DNA of 43,371 nt. It comes from Coriobacteriia bacterium. Lineage in GTDB: Bacteria; Actinomycetota; Coriobacteriia; Anaerosomatales; Anaerosomataceae. The position numbers and the translations under genes were made by a program. The notes under the pieces are model-generated. The model searched no databases. It saw only the letters and a program-made list of their open reading frames with translations, and was not told the origin of the DNA. Numbering within the stretch: the first letter of the stretch is position 1; every line of letters starts with the position of its first letter. The stretch is from positions 1 to 43,371 of the forward strand of contig JAFGUS010000048.1 in the NCBI GenBank assembly GCA_016938395.1, read 5' to 3'. Shown here in pieces: positions 15,992-24,058 of this stretch.

Positions 15992-17901
15992 TGTCGGGGC
16001 TCGACGCGTACGGCATCGGTGTAGCGCTCGTCGGCGCGCTTGTGGCGTGGCTTCCGTCTGCCTGGGTGCTTGGACGTCGGCTGCAGTGGACGGTCCCCGC
16101 GATCTTCGCGGGTGCGTTCTCGCTGGCGGCGGTGGCCACCGGGGTCGGCGGAACCGTGGCGCATCTGCTGGGTGCGACGCTCGATGTCGCGCTCGGTATC
16201 GTGCTGGCTCTGGTGCTCGGATCGTTCGTGATCGGGTGGCGATATCGGAGCGAGAGGGGAGTGCGGTCCGGAGTCCAGGGCGTGGTGACCGGGCTGCTCG
16301 TCGGCGGGCTCGCCTTCTTCCAGCGGCCCTGGTTCGCATTCACATCCGACACGTTCTATCACCTGGCAGCGGCGCGCTCGCTCCTCGCGACCAACTCTCC
16401 GCTCGTGACCGACCCATTCTACCGGAGTGGTACCACATCGCTCGACCCCACCTCCGGGATCTTCCACACATGGCTTGCCATGGTCTCGAGCATGTCCGGG
16501 ATCGAGGTCGAATACGTGTACGCCGGGTTCGCAGCGCTTGCCGCCGCGGCCGTGGCATGGGCTTTCTGGGCGCTGGCCGAACGGGTGTCAGGGTCATCGT
16601 GGGTGGCGACGGTCTGCACGGTCGGGTTCGCTGCGTTCGGGCTCTGGGGCGACTTCCGCATGGCGGGACTGCCCAACCGTTTCACGGTCGCGTACCTCTG
16701 CCTCGCGCTCTTCACGATCATCGAGTCCACTGCGGCTCGTCCTGAGCGGCGACGTCTCGCAACGCTCGCTGTCCTGATGTCGGGAGCTGCGGCCCTGCTC
16801 GCACATCTGGCCACGGCGGCCGCGCTCGTGATCTATGTCGTCGCGGCGCTGCTCGTCGTCGTGGTCTTCCGACATCGGCTGTCCGAAACCGAGACACGGG
16901 GGCCGTCGATGGTGGCGGTAGGCGGCGTGCTGCTCGCCGCGCTGGCCATCATCGGCGCGAAGGCCGCGACCGTGTTCTCGGTGTCGCTCGGCGATGCCGG
17001 CGGTGGGCTTCCGGAGGCGTTCGTCTCCATCGGTGCGGGCATGTTCGTCGCACAGCCCGGGAAGTACGTCGGCGGCGGTCCGGTGGCGTTCGCTCTGATG
17101 ACGGCGGCAGGGCTCTGGGCGGTGTGGCAGGGCGCGCGGCGCCGGAACGGCGCGTCCATCGTGATGGGTGCGTTCATCCTGGTACCGGTGGTCCTGCTTG
17201 GATTCCCGCCGGTGACCACGCTTGGCGTGAAACTGTCGGTCTATATGCTCGCGAGGGTGACACTGCTCATGCGGTTCACGCCGTTCCTTGCGGCCGCGTG
17301 GGTGCTCGGCCAGGGCGCGCTCGCCGCGCGCGCATCCCGTGATGTACCGGTTTCACGGCAGCGGGTCCTGGCCTGCGCGGTGGGAGCGGCGATCCTCGTC
17401 GCGCACGGCCTGGCAAGCTGGCAGTCCACGCAGGTGACCTTCATCCGCGTGCCTGACAGGATGCGCTTCGGCGAGGCGTACACGGTGTTCGAATCGCGCG
17501 AGCGGGATATCCGGTCGTCATGGGGGATGCCGGCGCTGTGGGATGCGAGAGCCGCGTTTGGTGACGACTACCCGATCGTGGCCGCTGCCCCTGAGACCGG
17601 GTACTACCTGGCGGGGTTGGCCAACGTGGCGATCGTGGCGGCTCCGCCGAGTCATAGCCCGCTCGCGGTCGAGATCGTTGACGGACCCGCCCGACGCGAG
17701 GACATGGAGCGACTCCTCGACCCGGACACCTCGACATCCGAACGGCGCGCGATCCTCGATGCGCGGGACGCCGACTACGTGGCACTGTCACCCGGCGTGG
17801 ACGCGGAAGTCGCTGCCTGGGAGGCCATGCGTGCCGAGACGGATCTCTTCGAGGTCGTCGTGGAGACCCGCCGATTCGTGCTCCTACGCGTCGTGCGGTA
17901 G
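15988..17901 (+). CDS. Large polytopic membrane protein, GT-C-like glycosyltransferase
   Basis: A 637-residue membrane protein with about 12 helices and a soluble C-terminal part (about 500-637). After the first helices, the loop FTSDTFYHLAAARSLL places Asp121 and His125 as in the first extracytoplasmic loop of GT-C enzymes, which use polyprenyl-phosphate sugars outside the membrane. The family is otherwise not recognised; DUF6541-like membrane proteins are another option. The start is either GTG at 15988 (4-bp overlap with the previous stop) or ATG at 15991 (1-bp overlap); GGTGAGG at 15974-15980 fits either. The GT2 gene at 12331 could supply its lipid-linked donor (inference). It ends 6 bases from the convergent acyl-CoA synthetase gene. 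Confidence 0.75.
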   Translation: MMSGLDAYGIGVALVGALVAWLPSAWVLGRRLQWTVPAIFAGAFSLAAVATGVGGTVAHLLGATLDVALGIVLALVLGSFVIGWRYRSERGVRSGVQGVVTGLLVGGLAFFQRPWFAFTSDTFYHLAAARSLLATNSPLVTDPFYRSGTTSLDPTSGIFHTWLAMVSSMSGIEVEYVYAGFAALAAAAVAWAFWALAERVSGSSWVATVCTVGFAAFGLWGDFRMAGLPNRFTVAYLCLALFTIIESTAARPERRRLATLAVLMSGAAALLAHLATAAALVIYVVAALLVVVVFRHRLSETETRGPSMVAVGGVLLAALAIIGAKAATVFSVSLGDAGGGLPEAFVSIGAGMFVAQPGKYVGGGPVAFALMTAAGLWAVWQGARRRNGASIVMGAFILVPVVLLGFPPVTTLGVKLSVYMLARVTLLMRFTPFLAAAWVLGQGALAARASRDVPVSRQRVLACAVGAAILVAHGLASWQSTQVTFIRVPDRMRFGEAYTVFESRERDIRSSWGMPALWDARAAFGDDYPIVAAAPETGYYLAGLANVAIVAAPPSHSPLAVEIVDGPARREDMERLLDPDTSTSERRAILDARDADYVALSPGVDAEVAAWEAMRAETDLFEVVVETRRFVLLRVVR

Positions 17902-17907
17902 GCGCCC

Positions 17908-19665
17908 CTACTCCTCGCGGTTGCCGGCGTCGTTGTCCCGGATGGCGGCGCGACGGATCTTGCCGTTCACGGTCTTGGGCAGCACCTCCACGAAATCGAC
18001 GATCCGCGGGTACTTGTACGGCGCGGTGCGCTTCTTAACCCAGGTCTGGAGCTCGCGCACGAGTTCTTCGCTGCCCTCGTAGCCGCCGTTGAGCACGATC
18101 GTCGCCTTCACGGCATGACCCCGGACCTCGTCCGGAACGCCTGTGACCGCGACCTCACGCACAGCATCGTGCTCGAGAAGCACGCTCTCCACCTCGAAGG
18201 GGCCGATGCGATAGCCGGAGCTCTTGATGACGTCGTCGTTGCGCCCGACGAACCAGTAGTAGCCGTCTTCGTCGGCCCATGCGAGGTCGCCCGTGTGATA
18301 CCAACCGTCGCGCATCACCTCGGCGGTGCGCTCCGGGTCGAGGTAGTAGCCCATCATCAGTCCGACGGGTGCGGGGTCGATCTTCGCGACGACCTCGCCG
18401 GTCTGACCTGCGGGGCATGGACGCCCGCTGCCGTCCTGGAGTTCGATCGTGTACTGCGGCGAGGGCTTGCCCATCGAGCCGGGCTTGCACTCCATGCCCA
18501 CCGTGTTGAGGATGCAGCACGTCATCTCGGTCTGGCCGAAGCCCTCCACGAGCGGCAGGCCGGTGTGCTCCTTCCAGCCCTCGAACAGGTCGGGGTTGAG
18601 CGCCTCGCCTGCGGTGGTGCAGTAGACGAGCGAGGAGAGGTCGAAACCGCCGAGCCCCTCGGCCATCATCAGCCGGTACATCGTGGGCGGACAGCACAGT
18701 GTGGTGATGCGGTACTTCTCGATAGCGCCAAGTATCTCGGATGGCACGAAGCGGTCGAAGTCATAGGTGAAGACACAGGCCTCCATGAGCCACTGGCCGT
18801 AGAGTTTGCCCCAGACCGACTTGGCCCAGCCGGTGTCGGCGATCGTCAGGTGTACGCCGCCGTCGGAGACGACGTTGTGCCAGTGCTTGGCGGTCGGGAT
18901 GTGTCCGAGCGGATACGAGCCACTGTGGAGCACCATCTTCGGATTGCCCGAGGTCCCCGAGGAGAAGTACAGCAAGAACGGGTCTGCCGCGCGCGTGGGA
19001 ACGCGTGTCCACTCCTCCGACGCCTCGCGCACGCCGGTGTTGAAGTCGAGCCAGCCCTCACGGGTGCATCGCGCGGCGCAGATGCCGTCAGGTGCCGAGA
19101 GGGCCGCACCGATGCGGTTGCCGTCGGCGTCGGTCTCCTGGCCCACGAGCATCCCACCGCCGGCACCGTTGACGATGATTCTTGTCTCGAGCGTTGGGCA
19201 CTGCGCCTGGACCGCGTCGGCCGTGGCCGCGATCTCGCCTGCAGACGTGCAGATGAGCGCCTTCACGCCCGCGCTCTGGATCCGGTAGGTGAGGTCGTGC
19301 TCCTTGAGCATGAACGTGGCCGGGACCATGATCGCCCCGATCTTCTGGAGGGCGAGCGCAATGAACCAGAACTGGTAGTGGCGTCTCAGGATGACCATCA
19401 CCATGTCACCGCGCCCGATGCCGAGCGAGGAGAGGTGGTTCGCGGTCTTATCGCTCCAGCGCTTCATGTCGCCGAAGTTGAACGTGTGTTCCTCGCCCTC
19501 GGGGTTGCACCAGACCATCGCGGGGCGATCGGCCTCGACAGCCGCGATGTCATCGACCACGTCGTAAGCGAAGTTGAAGTCGGTGGGACAGTTCACGCCG
19601 AAGCGGCTGAGGATGCCGTGCTCGTCGTACGTCTCCTCGACGTACCGGAGGTTGATGTCTCGCAT
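17908..19665 (-). CDS. AMP-forming acyl-CoA synthetase (module 1)
   Basis: A 585-residue adenylate-forming enzyme of the acetyl/medium-chain acyl-CoA synthetase group: acid + ATP + CoA gives acyl-CoA + AMP + PPi. Motifs are the phosphate-binding loop YFSSGTSGNPK (233-243), EGFGQTEMT (374-382), WYHTGD (455-460), GRNDDVIKSSGYRIGPFEVE (474-493, a hinge segment) and the catalytic Lys569 in PKTVNGKI. It shows clear homology to the enzyme at 26048 but carries about 28 extra residues around 169-200. The acid is not predictable; branched-chain, medium-chain or aromatic acids would fit the neighbouring oxidoreductase. The ATG at 19665 follows GAAGGG. It lies 44 bases after an XRE-cupin regulator gene and is probably under its control. 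Confidence 0.9.
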   Translation of the reverse strand: MRDINLRYVEETYDEHGILSRFGVNCPTDFNFAYDVVDDIAAVEADRPAMVWCNPEGEEHTFNFGDMKRWSDKTANHLSSLGIGRGDMVMVILRRHYQFWFIALALQKIGAIMVPATFMLKEHDLTYRIQSAGVKALICTSAGEIAATADAVQAQCPTLETRIIVNGAGGGMLVGQETDADGNRIGAALSAPDGICAARCTREGWLDFNTGVREASEEWTRVPTRAADPFLLYFSSGTSGNPKMVLHSGSYPLGHIPTAKHWHNVVSDGGVHLTIADTGWAKSVWGKLYGQWLMEACVFTYDFDRFVPSEILGAIEKYRITTLCCPPTMYRLMMAEGLGGFDLSSLVYCTTAGEALNPDLFEGWKEHTGLPLVEGFGQTEMTCCILNTVGMECKPGSMGKPSPQYTIELQDGSGRPCPAGQTGEVVAKIDPAPVGLMMGYYLDPERTAEVMRDGWYHTGDLAWADEDGYYWFVGRNDDVIKSSGYRIGPFEVESVLLEHDAVREVAVTGVPDEVRGHAVKATIVLNGGYEGSEELVRELQTWVKKRTAPYKYPRIVDFVEVLPKTVNGKIRRAAIRDNDAGNREE

Positions 19666-19709
19666 GGGTAAGCCCTTCTCAGTCGGTGCCGGTTCCGGCA
19701 GGGGCGGGG

Positions 19710-20288
19710 CTAGCGGGCTGCCTCGTCGTGGAGCACGACCGCCAGGAACGTGCAGGGCCCGCCTCCGGCGGCGACCATGCCGTGGCCGCGCCCGGAGTCG
19801 TAGTAGACGGTGTCGCCGGGACCGAGGTCCTCGACGTGGTCCTCGAAGGCGAAGCGCAGCCGTCCGCTGATCACGTGGTCGATCTCCTGGCCGGCGTGGT
19901 GAGAGAGATGGATGGGCTCGTCCTCGGCGCCAGCGATGTAAGGCGCGGTCACCATGAATGGCTCGGCCTTCTTGCCCTTGAAGGTGGGGGCCACGTGGCG
20001 GTACTCGAAGCCCTCGCGGCGCTTGATCGCCAGGCCCTCGCCCGCGCGTACGACCGAGTAGCCCGTCAGGTGCGGGTTCTCGCCGGTGAGCAGCTCGATC
20101 ATGTCTACGCCGAACCGCTCGGCTGCACGGTAGAGGAAGGTGAACGAGAGGTCGGCCTCGCCGGACTCCATCGCGGCGTACTCGGCCACGCTGCGTCCCG
20201 TGGACTCCGCCATCTCCTGCATGGTGAGGTCCATGTCCTCGCGCAGTGCGCGTATCCTGCCAGCGACCTCGGCGATCCTCGGTTCCAT
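19710..20288 (-). CDS. XRE-family regulator with C-terminal cupin (module 1)
   Basis: A 192-residue regulator. An N-terminal helix-turn-helix of the XRE type (about 8-65: RIRALREDMDLTMQEMAES, then EYAAMESGEADLSFTFLYRAAERFGVDMIELLTGE) is followed by a small-molecule-binding cupin (about 110-185). The cupin has HHAGQEIDHVISGRLRF and GDTVYYDSGRGHGM, with His and Glu side chains where a metal is usually held. Such proteins often sense a metabolite of the enzyme encoded beside them. It is the first gene of a leftward pair with the CoA synthetase. The ATG at 20288 follows GGGAGGGGCC; an ATG nine codons upstream is less likely. It is homologous to the regulator at 25488. Confidence 0.9.
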   Translation of the reverse strand: MEPRIAEVAGRIRALREDMDLTMQEMAESTGRSVAEYAAMESGEADLSFTFLYRAAERFGVDMIELLTGENPHLTGYSVVRAGEGLAIKRREGFEYRHVAPTFKGKKAEPFMVTAPYIAGAEDEPIHLSHHAGQEIDHVISGRLRFAFEDHVEDLGPGDTVYYDSGRGHGMVAAGGGPCTFLAVVLHDEAAR

Positions 20289-20358
20289 ACGGCCCCTCCC
20301 TGGTGTCTCCAGCACGCTGGCGGGCTCCCGCCGTGCGGCATCTTATGAGCGCGCCCAC

Positions 20359-20364
20359 ATTGTA
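20359..20364 (-). promoter_or_regulatory. Candidate -10 box (TACAAT) for XRE-cupin/CoA-synthetase module 1
   Basis: TACAAT on the minus strand would give a leader of about 65 bases before the ATG at 20288. AAGACA lies 19 bases upstream and is a weak -35 candidate. It is about 20 bases from the divergent promoter, so one regulator could affect both. Confidence 0.4.
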
Positions 20365-20387
20365 GCGGTTCGCTGTGGCGGCATGTC

Positions 20388-20416
20388 TTGACTACTAACC
20401 AATGTGAGTGAATACT
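20388..20416 (+). promoter_or_regulatory. Promoter of the nitroreductase-tetR operon
   Basis: TTGACT (20388-20393) and AATACT (20411-20416) are separated by exactly 17 bases, the best -35/-10 pair I found in the window. The start codon follows 40 bases after the -10 box. Confidence 0.65.
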
Positions 20417-20422
20417 TACTTA
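20405..20422 (+). promoter_or_regulatory. FadR-like TetR operator overlapping the -10 box
   Basis: TGAGTGAATACTTACTTA is an imperfect palindrome that matches the Bacillus-type FadR operator pattern TGAATGANTANTCATTCA at 12 of its 16 fixed positions. It covers the whole -10 box, so a bound repressor would block the promoter. The operon's own TetR-family protein (21254) is the obvious candidate. The match was made by eye. Confidence 0.5.
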
Positions 20423-20456
20423 CACCATCTTACGACCATCACCCGAGGAGCCCACG

Positions 20457-21257
20457 ATGTCCCGTGAAACGACCATCTCCCGCGATCTGGAGACCGCCTG
20501 GTTCGAAGCCATACCGGCGCGCATCTCAAGCCGGCGGTTCACCGGCGAGGCCCTGACCTCCGCCGAACTCGACCGGCTCGAGCAGACGTGCGAGCGGCTC
20601 TCTACGCCTTCCGGCTCGGCACGTGCGATCCTCATCCGGACCGCCCCGCCCGAGGTCTTCACGGGTCTCGTGGGAAGCTACGGAAGGATCGAGGGGGCGC
20701 CTTCATGTGTCGCACTCGTCGGTGCGGATGACGCAGGGCACGAGATCGGCTACATCGGCGAGGCGATTGTGCTCGACGCCACCATCGGCGACATCGAGAG
20801 CTGCTGGATCGCCCTGGCATTCGATGCCGAGAGGGTGGGCCCGCTGGTCGGTCTCGCGGACGGTGAGCGGGTGCACGGGATCCTCGCGCTCGGCCATGCC
20901 ACGGAGACGCCGAGCTTCTCCGAGCGCCTGGGTCGTGCAGCGATGCGCGCGCGGAAGCGACTGCCACTCGAGAAGATCGCGCCGGGTCACGAGGGCTGGC
21001 CCGCATGGGCGCAAGAAGCGATCGTCGCTGCGCGACTCGCGCCCACGGGCGCCAATCGCCAGCCGTGCAGGTTCCACATGGATGGAGACGCGCTCGTGAT
21101 GACCACGGCCCCGAAGCCGTACTGGACGGCGCCGCTCGACCGGGGGATCACGATGCTGCACGCCGAGCTCGGGGCGGCGCATGCGGGCGTGTCCGGTCGC
21201 TGGACGGCGAATCCGGCGGGGGACCTGGCGCGGTTCGTACCGCAGTCGGCATCGTGA
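20457..21257 (+). CDS. Nitroreductase-family flavoprotein (TM1586-type)
   Basis: A 266-residue protein resembling the TM1586-type putative nitroreductases, which hold two half-domains in one chain. The N-terminal half begins ARISSRRFTGEALTSAELDRL, the usual FMN-phosphate-binding RSSRRF-like start. The C-terminal half contains WAQEAIVAARLAPTGANRQPCRFHM (about 181-205), with the (S/A)PTGxNxQP motif. It probably carries FMN and reduces a substrate with NAD(P)H, but the substrate is unknown. The ATG follows CGAGGAG. It heads an operon with a TetR repressor (4-bp overlap), behind a promoter covered by a FadR-like operator, which suggests control by acyl-CoA or a similar ligand. Confidence 0.85.
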   Translation: MSRETTISRDLETAWFEAIPARISSRRFTGEALTSAELDRLEQTCERLSTPSGSARAILIRTAPPEVFTGLVGSYGRIEGAPSCVALVGADDAGHEIGYIGEAIVLDATIGDIESCWIALAFDAERVGPLVGLADGERVHGILALGHATETPSFSERLGRAAMRARKRLPLEKIAPGHEGWPAWAQEAIVAARLAPTGANRQPCRFHMDGDALVMTTAPKPYWTAPLDRGITMLHAELGAAHAGVSGRWTANPAGDLARFVPQSAS

Positions 21258-21835
21258 CCCCCCGACCCAGCCAACGCAGCACCATCATCGATGCCGCGCT
21301 TGCGTGCTTCGCCCGCAACGGGTACGACGCCACGCGCATCCGCGACATCGCGGAGGCGGCGGGCGTGTCCGAGGGCGCACTGTACCGGCACTTCACGTCG
21401 AAGGAGGATCTGGCGCGCGAGCTGCACGTGCAGGCCATGGCCACCTTCTCCGAGGAGCTGCAGGACGCCGCCGATGCTCCCACTTCTACGGAGTCGTTGC
21501 GGAAGATGGCTGCACGCGTGCTCACCCTGTACCGCGAGCAGCCCGCTGCGTTCGTCTATGCGCTGGTGCAGGCGCCCCCGGCGGCAGTTGCGAGCATGCC
21601 CGATCATCACGAACTGCCCATCGATATCATCGCCAGCGTCATCGAGCGCGCGCGGGTGGAGGGCGGCACGCGCGCCGGTGACTCTCGGGTACTGGCGGCG
21701 TGCTATCTCGGCTGCCTGATGCAGCCCATCATGCTGTCGCTGTCCGCTCCGGGGTGTGTGCTCGATGTGCTGGCCGATGACACACAAGACGCCACGATGG
21801 TGGATGCTGCGCTCGGGACGCTCGGCCTGGCGTGA
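21254..21835 (+). CDS. TetR-family repressor
   Basis: A 193-residue TetR-family protein. Residues 5-52 are the DNA-binding domain: RSTIIDAALACFARNGYDATRIRDIAEAAGVSEGALYRHFTSKEDL, with the recognition helix at about 33-42. The C-terminal part is helical and variable, as expected of a ligand-binding domain. The GTG start at 21254 overlaps the nitroreductase stop (GTGA), so the two are coupled. No better start is found in frame; the track upstream is antisense-like shadow. It probably represses its own operon through the site at 20405-20422. The operator type points to an acyl-CoA ligand (inference). Confidence 0.88.
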   Translation: MTPRPSQRSTIIDAALACFARNGYDATRIRDIAEAAGVSEGALYRHFTSKEDLARELHVQAMATFSEELQDAADAPTSTESLRKMAARVLTLYREQPAAFVYALVQAPPAAVASMPDHHELPIDIIASVIERARVEGGTRAGDSRVLAACYLGCLMQPIMLSLSAPGCVLDVLADDTQDATMVDAALGTLGLA

Positions 21836-21878
21836 CGGGGCACCCACGGGGTCGCTCGTGCGTACCTGTATAGGCGGC

Positions 21879-21900
21879 GAGGTTCTCGGAGATGAACCTC
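21879..21900 (+). terminator. Short hairpin after the tetR gene
   Basis: GAGGTTC (21879-21885) pairs with GAACCTC (21894-21900) around an 8-base loop, 44 bases after the stop codon. It is weak and has no T-run. A TACAAT box at 21958-21963, without a clear -35, lies between it and the next gene and may be that gene's promoter. Confidence 0.3.
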
Positions 21901-22004
21901 TAGAAGAGGACGTCGGTCGCTTCTCCGGGTGACGGCGCACGATACCCATGACCATCCTACAATCACAGCTGACACACGACCGCGAACAAGGCGAGGAGCA
22001 CCTC

Positions 22005-22706
22005 ATGTTCGATCCGCTCATGATCGGCCGGTTCACCGTGATCACCGGCCACTACGGATCCGGCAAGACGAACCTCTCCATCAACCTCGCGCTCGACCTC
22101 ACCGCCACCTACGACGAGGTACTGCTCGTTGACCTGGACGTGGTGAACCCGTACTTCCGCTCGTCGGATTACGCCGTGATGCTCGAGGGACACGGTGTGC
22201 GTGTCATCTCGCCCACGTTCGCCGGCACCACGCTCGACACGCCGTCGCTCTCGGCGGCCGTGCATGGTGCGTTCGACACCAGCGGGGCCGTGATCTTCGA
22301 CGTGGGCGGGGACGACGTGGGCGCCACAGCGCTCGGTCGCTACTCCAAGGAGATCTCGGCCATCGACTACGACATGCTCTACGTCATCAACCACTATCGG
22401 AACCTCACGGCCGAACCCGCAGAGGCGGCTGCGCTCCTTACTGAGATCGAGGCTGCGTGCCATCTGAAGGCGACGGGCGTGGTGAACAACTCGCACCTGC
22501 GCGACGAGACCACCGCAGCCACCGTACTCGACTCTCTCGACTTCGCCGGGCAGACGGCGGCCCTGCTCGGCCTGCCGCTACGCTTCACGACCGTCCCGAA
22601 GCGCCTCGCCCAGGAGATTTCGGGTATACCGGGTGCTGCGGGACTCATGGAAAACGCGTATCCTATCGAGATTCACGTCCGCACACCCTGGGAGGAAGCC
22701 TCGTAG
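22005..22706 (+). CDS. P-loop ATPase of the MinD/ParA-like type
   Basis: A 233-residue cytoplasmic ATPase. The Walker A motif is GHYGSGKTN (15-23). The strand LLVDLDVVNPYFRSSDY matches the deviant-Walker/SIMIBI class (MinD, ParA, CobQ/CooC-like), and IFDVGGDDVGATAL is a Walker B-type segment. I chose the ATG at 22005, which follows GCGAGGAGC; an upstream ATG at 21948 would overlap the possible TACAAT promoter box. The gene immediately precedes the ferredoxin-oxidoreductase operon (64-base gap), so it may mature or insert a cofactor for that complex, as CooC does for CO dehydrogenase. That is context only, and a regulatory or partitioning role is not excluded. Confidence 0.78.
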   Translation: MFDPLMIGRFTVITGHYGSGKTNLSINLALDLTATYDEVLLVDLDVVNPYFRSSDYAVMLEGHGVRVISPTFAGTTLDTPSLSAAVHGAFDTSGAVIFDVGGDDVGATALGRYSKEISAIDYDMLYVINHYRNLTAEPAEAAALLTEIEAACHLKATGVVNNSHLRDETTAATVLDSLDFAGQTAALLGLPLRFTTVPKRLAQEISGIPGAAGLMENAYPIEIHVRTPWEEAS

Positions 22707-22770
22707 GGTGTCGGGCATGTCACTGCCCCGGGGGCTCGCTCCCGTTCTCTGATGAGGAGGTCGTCCGCTC

Positions 22771-22977
22771 ATGCCACGGATCATCGTCGACGGACGCTAC
22801 TGCAAGGGCTGCGGCCTGTGCGTGGACGTCTGTCCGAGCAAGTGCATCGTGCTCGATCCAGACACGATCACCGACAAGGGGTACCACCCCGCGATGCTCA
22901 CGGACGAGTCGCTCTGCACCGGCTGCGCGTCGTGCGCGATCATGTGCCCCGACGTCGCCATCACGGTCGAAAGGTAG
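22771..22977 (+). CDS. 2-oxoacid:ferredoxin oxidoreductase delta subunit (2[4Fe-4S] ferredoxin)
   Basis: A 68-residue ferredoxin with two cluster motifs: CKGCGLCVDVCP (11-22) and CTGCASCAIMCP (49-60), each CxxCxxCxxxCP. It should carry two [4Fe-4S] clusters and pass electrons from the thiamine-diphosphate subunit to soluble ferredoxin. Its place as first gene of a delta-alpha-beta-gamma set is typical of four-subunit 2-oxoacid oxidoreductases (KorDABC/Vor). The ATG at 22771 follows TGAGGAGG. Confidence 0.93.
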   Translation: MPRIIVDGRYCKGCGLCVDVCPSKCIVLDPDTITDKGYHPAMLTDESLCTGCASCAIMCPDVAITVER

Positions 22978-22984
22978 GGATCAC

Positions 22985-24058
22985 GTGACCGAGAAAGTCT
23001 TGATGAAGGGCAACGAAGCACTCGCCGAGGCAGCAATCCGTGCCGGCTGCCGCTTCTTCTTCGGGTATCCCATCACACCGCAGACCGAGCTTGCCGCCTA
23101 CATGGCCAAGCGCATGCCCAAGGAAGGTGGCGTCTACCTGCAGGCTGAGAGCGAGATCGCGGCCATCAACATGGTCTACGGGGCGTCGGCTGCCGGAAAG
23201 CGCGCGATGACGTCCTCGAGCTCGCCAGGCATCTCGCTCAAGGGTGAGGGCATCAGCTACATGGCGGGCGCCGATCTGCCGGGTGTCATCATCAACGTCC
23301 AGCGCGGCGGTCCCGGCCTCGGCGGCATCCAGCCCTCGCAGTCCGACTACTTCCAGGCCACCCGCGCCACCGGCCACGGCGATTTTCATCTCATCGTGCT
23401 CGCGCCCTCCACCGTGCAGGAGATGACCGACTACGTCTTCCGGGCGTTCGATCTTGCCGACGAGTACCGTACGCCGGTGATGATCCTCGCGGACGGCATG
23501 CTCGGCCAGATGATGGAGCCCGTGGTGCTGCCGGAGCCGAAGACGGAGTTCCCCGCCAAGCCGTGGGCCGTCACCGGGCATAAGGGCCAGCGGACGCACA
23601 ACATCGTGAACTCGCTCCACCTCAAGCCGGAGCGACTCGAGGAGACCAATGTCGAGCGCTACCAGCGTTACGACCGCATCAAGGCCACCGAGCAGCTCGC
23701 CGAGGAGTACCGTGTCGAGGACGCCGAGATCGTGGTCGTCGCCTTCGGCGCGAGCTCGCGCATCGTGCGCAGCGCCGTCAACAAGGCCCGCGAGAAGGGC
23801 ATCAAGGCCGGACTCATCCGCCCGATCACGCTCTGGCCGTTCCCGGCAGATGCCATCAGTGCTGCCACCGATCGCGCCAAGGCGATCCTTACCGTCGAGA
23901 TGAACATGGGCCAGATGGTCGACGACGTGCGGCTTGTCGTCTGCGGCCGTGTGCCGGTCGAGTTCTTTGGCCGCGCGGGCGGCATCATCCCCACGCCCGC
24001 CGAGACGCTTGCCGTGATCGAGCGGATCGCCGCGTCGCTGGAAGGAGGTGCCCGATGA
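22985..24058 (+). CDS. vorB: 2-oxoacid:ferredoxin oxidoreductase alpha subunit (VorB type)
   Basis: A 357-residue alpha subunit: MKGNEALAEAAIRAGCRFFFGYPITPQTE near the start, then GISLKGEGISYMAGADLPGVI, QRGGPGLGGIQPSQSDY and a C-terminal domain ending TLAVIERIAASLE. These features match the 2-oxoisovalerate/2-oxoglutarate ferredoxin oxidoreductase alpha chain (VorB/KorA); overall I favour the VorB type, which oxidises branched-chain 2-oxo acids to acyl-CoA and CO2 with ferredoxin reduction. The substrate remains an inference. The GTG start at 22985 lies 7 bases after the ferredoxin gene, and its stop overlaps the beta gene by 4 bp (ATGA). Confidence 0.9.
   Translation: MTEKVLMKGNEALAEAAIRAGCRFFFGYPITPQTELAAYMAKRMPKEGGVYLQAESEIAAINMVYGASAAGKRAMTSSSSPGISLKGEGISYMAGADLPGVIINVQRGGPGLGGIQPSQSDYFQATRATGHGDFHLIVLAPSTVQEMTDYVFRAFDLADEYRTPVMILADGMLGQMMEPVVLPEPKTEFPAKPWAVTGHKGQRTHNIVNSLHLKPERLEETNVERYQRYDRIKATEQLAEEYRVEDAEIVVVAFGASSRIVRSAVNKAREKGIKAGLIRPITLWPFPADAISAATDRAKAILTVEMNMGQMVDDVRLVVCGRVPVEFFGRAGGIIPTPAETLAVIERIAASLEGGAR

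Noticed and set aside
14774..16339. A 521-codon open frame on the minus strand
   Set aside because: It is antisense to the flippase fusion and the GT-C gene, with an Arg/His-rich product typical of shadows of hydrophobic genes.
18115..19671. A 518-codon open frame on the plus strand
   Set aside because: It is antisense to the acyl-CoA synthetase, whose motifs are unambiguous; the plus-strand product resembles no family.
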